The position numbers and the translations under genes are program-made. From Clostridiales bacterium (GTDB lineage Bacteria; Bacillota_A; Clostridia; Saccharofermentanales; Saccharofermentanaceae), in contig JAILHZ010000087.1 of NCBI GenBank assembly GCA_024695545.1, forward strand, positions 1 to 6,894: 6,894 nt of DNA, given 5' to 3'. Below the pieces are notes generated by a model. That model worked only from the letters and a program-made list of their open reading frames with translations. It was not told the DNA's origin and did no database searches. Shown one piece after another: positions 6,005 through 6,894 of this stretch (positions are counted from its first letter, which is position 1; every line of letters starts with the position of its first letter).

Positions 6005-6252
6005 TCAAGGGAAATCACAATTATAGAGAAAAACCTTGACGAAATAGAGGGTATCTTTCACGGGAAAATGCTTTTTTTGAGAAACCCCTTGACGAAAAAC
6101 GAGGAATATTATCAAGGGTAAATACAAAAAACGGAAAAAACCGTGATGAATCAAGAAAAATCCATCACGGGGAATCGAATTTATTTACAAAACCCGTGAT
6201 ACGGCAAGATGAAATCAACACGTGAAACAGACATTATCGAAGTTTCCCTTGA
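6005..6252. repeat. Array of five 35-bp dyad elements at 53-54 bp period
   Basis: This array fills much of the 626-base gene-free stretch 5786-6411. Elements lie at 6005-6039, 6058-6092, 6112-6146, 6165-6199 and 6218-6252. The first four have the form TCA(A/C)GGG, 22 bases, CC(T/G)TGA; the fifth has ACACGTG on the left and CCTTGA on the right. Linkers are 18, 19, 18 and 18 bases. Start-to-start distances are 53, 54, 53 and 53. The left half extends to GGGAAA or a one-base variant, and the right half reads (A/C)CC(T/G)TGA, so the same half-site alternates in orientation. Fainter left halves continue the period at about 5951 (TGGAAA) and 5895 (GGGAAA). Interior bases are not conserved. This looks like a row of protein-binding sites, not a CRISPR array or a recent minisatellite. 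Confidence 0.75.
6135..6170 (-). terminator. Possible minus-strand terminator formed by an array unit
   Basis: On the minus strand CCGTGATG (6170-6163) and CATCACGG (6148-6141) pair perfectly. Four more G-U/A-U pairs can extend the stem inward to a six-base loop. It is followed by TTTTTTCCGTTTTTT. It could stop readthrough from rpmE before the DUF1385 promoter. The arms are array half-sites, so the resemblance to a terminator may be incidental. Confidence 0.4.
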
Positions 6253-6350
6253 TAAACAACCTTGGGAGCATCCAGAAAAATCCATCCAACTGGAAAAGCA
6301 CTGGCCCTATGCCCCGCGGCGCCCCGGATCCGCACGCAAACGAACAAACG

Positions 6351-6382
6351 AAAAAAGAACTGCCCCATTTCTGAAGCAGTTC
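6351..6382 (-). terminator. Rho-independent terminator of rpmE
   Basis: On the minus strand GAACTGCTTC (6382-6373) pairs with GGGGCAGTTC (6366-6357), a 10-bp stem with two G-U pairs and a six-base loop. It is followed by TTTTTT (6356-6351). It begins 29 bases past the rpmE stop. Confidence 0.88.
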
Positions 6383-6411
6383 CCTGAATTGTCCAAATCG
6401 TTCGAAACGAA

Positions 6412-6618
6412 TCAGCCGTTGCTCTGGCCCATTCTCTTCTTGAACTTATCGATACGTCCGCCTGTGTCTACGAGCTTCTGCTTACCTGTGTAGAACGGGT
6501 GGCACTTAGAGCAGATATCAACACGGAGGCTGCTCTTCGTGGAAGTTGTCTCGAAAGTCTCGCCGCAAGCGCACTTTACGGTGACAACCTGTGTCTTCGG
6601 ATGGATTCCTTCTTTCAT
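6412..6618 (-). CDS. rpmE: 50S ribosomal protein L31 (zinc-binding type)
   Basis: 68 residues starting [10 protein letters not shown], the standard L31 N-terminus. Cysteines at C16, C18, C36 and C39 form the zinc site of the C+ form of L31, which binds the large subunit near the central protuberance and the inter-subunit bridge. Length matches the family (66-70). [22 protein letters not shown] near 41-62 is the conserved L31 signature. The start is the ATG at 6618. An in-frame GTG at 6627 is part of the Shine-Dalgarno itself and would add only three residues. The gene has its own terminator and is therefore probably a single-gene transcript, with the DUF1385 operon starting anew downstream. 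Its promoter is not obvious in the 200 bases shared with the divergent tRNA gene. Confidence 0.97.
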   Translation of the reverse strand: MKEGIHPKTQVVTVKCACGETFETTSTKSSLRVDICSKCHPFYTGKQKLVDTGGRIDKFKKRMGQSNG

Positions 6619-6624
6619 GTCTTT

Positions 6625-6632
6625 CACCTCTT
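6625..6632 (-). promoter_or_regulatory. Ribosome binding site that fixes the rpmE start
   Basis: Minus-strand AAGAGGTG, with AGAGG ending 8 bases before the ATG at 6618. The GTG at 6627-6625 lies inside this site, so it is unlikely to be the start codon. Confidence 0.75.
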
Positions 6633-6732
6633 AAATCAAAGGTTCGGCGCGTAATTCCAAGTATCACGTATGCCGGACCGGACTTTATGTGCTAGACAAT
6701 GTTACTACAGGAAAAGCACCGCGTCAAGTTAA

Positions 6733-6744
6733 TTTCGCGCGAAA
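6733..6744. promoter_or_regulatory. 12-bp perfect palindrome upstream of the tRNA promoter
   Basis: TTTCGCGCGAAA is fully self-complementary and lies 25 bases upstream of the tRNA -35 box, between the divergent rpmE and tRNA genes. It overlaps the AAAAGCAC octamer at 6742-6749. Position and symmetry fit an operator, but no known regulator is recognised. Confidence 0.35.
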
Positions 6745-6769
6745 AGCACTTCTTCTCACGAAAAAGGTG

Positions 6770-6798
6770 TTGACAAACCCCGTCCTTCATCTTACAAT
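6770..6798 (+). promoter_or_regulatory. Sigma-A-type promoter of tRNA-Thr
   Basis: A perfect -35 box TTGACA (6770-6775), a 17-base spacer and TACAAT (6793-6798, five of six) give a very strong vegetative promoter. The start would be near 6805, about 14 bases before the mature tRNA 5' end. Confidence 0.88.
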
Positions 6799-6818
6799 AT
6801 CACTTGCGCTGAAAAGTC

Positions 6819-6894
6819 GCCGACTTAGCTCAGTTGGTAGAGCAGCTGATTTGTAATCAGCAGGTCGCGAGTTCGAGTCTCGCAATCGGCTCCA
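6819..6894 (+). tRNA. tRNA-Thr (anticodon TGT)
   Basis: 76 bases fold as a standard cloverleaf. The acceptor arm is GCCGACT with AATCGGC. The D stem is GCTC/GAGC. The anticodon stem GCTGA/TCAGC closes the loop TTTGTAA with anticodon TGT (6852-6854). The T arm is GCGAG/CTCGC with loop TTCGAGT. The variable loop is AGGTC, the discriminator base is T, and CCA is encoded. The acceptor stem has one C-A mismatch (C6 at 6824 with A67 at 6885). The gene ends at the last base of the window, so what follows, including a terminator or further tRNAs, cannot be seen. Confidence 0.96.

Noticed and set aside
6020..6025. Perfect TATAAT on the minus strand as a -10 box
   Set aside because: No acceptable -35 box lies 16-18 bases upstream, and it is inside an AT-rich array element where such a hexamer is expected by chance.
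5888..6121. 77-codon plus-strand open frame in the intergenic region
   Set aside because: It starts at TTG with no ribosome binding site and runs through the periodic array; the composition follows the DNA repeat, not a protein.
6181..6189. TTATTTACA as a DnaA box and a replication origin
   Set aside because: One base off the consensus, single copy, with no dnaA or dnaN gene nearby.
6005..6252. CRISPR array
   Set aside because: Only half-sites are conserved, the supposed repeats vary in their interior, the linkers are 18-19 bases, and no cas gene is present.
6209..6493. 94-codon plus-strand open frame
   Set aside because: It overlaps the array, the rpmE terminator and the rpmE gene in antisense, and shows no protein-like features.

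Overview
The window looks like chromosome of a Gram-positive anaerobe of the class Clostridia (Bacillota), probably an Oscillospiraceae/Lachnospiraceae-type gut lineage. The reasons are the conserved neighbours rpmE (L31), a YqhQ-type DUF1385 membrane protein, prmC and a DUF951 protein, the tail of a GGGtGRT-family protein, strong AGGAGG-type ribosome binding sites, and a tRNA gene with an encoded CCA. The genus cannot be fixed from the sequence. No transposase, integrase or phage gene is visible.

Layout. The left edge holds the last 46 codons of a plus-strand GGGtGRT-type protein, ending at 141 and followed by a very stable terminator that also serves the convergent minus-strand genes. All full-length protein genes are on the minus strand. 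Read in their own direction they are: rpmE (6618-6412) with its own terminator; a 626-base AT-rich gene-free stretch; an operon of DUF1385 protein (5785-4340), prmC (4313 or 4343 to 3276) and DUF951 protein (3272-3054); then a large secreted lipoprotein (2931-1204) and a small zinc-ribbon membrane protein (1072-287). A plus-strand tRNA-Thr(UGU) with a near-consensus promoter fills the right edge and ends exactly at the last base.

How the parts work together. rpmE, prmC and tRNA-Thr serve translation: L31 is a ribosomal protein and PrmC methylates release factors. The DUF1385 and DUF951 proteins are conserved companions of unknown role. The lipoprotein and the zinc-ribbon/three-helix protein are envelope proteins of unknown function, with low-complexity linkers.

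The most unusual content is not a gene. Between rpmE and the DUF1385 operon lies a regular array of 35-bp dyad elements repeated every 53-54 bp (five copies, 6005-6252, with faint outliers). The half-site is TCA(A/C)GGG(A/T)AA and resembles half-sites of the ParB/Noc family. The 8-mer AAAAGCAC/GTGCTTTT also occurs ten times in the window, against about 0.2 expected by chance for a random 8-mer. Two of the ten sit inside a 37-bp element found upstream of two different minus-strand genes. Housekeeping proteins here carry low-complexity additions, including an in-frame 21-bp triplication inside prmC.
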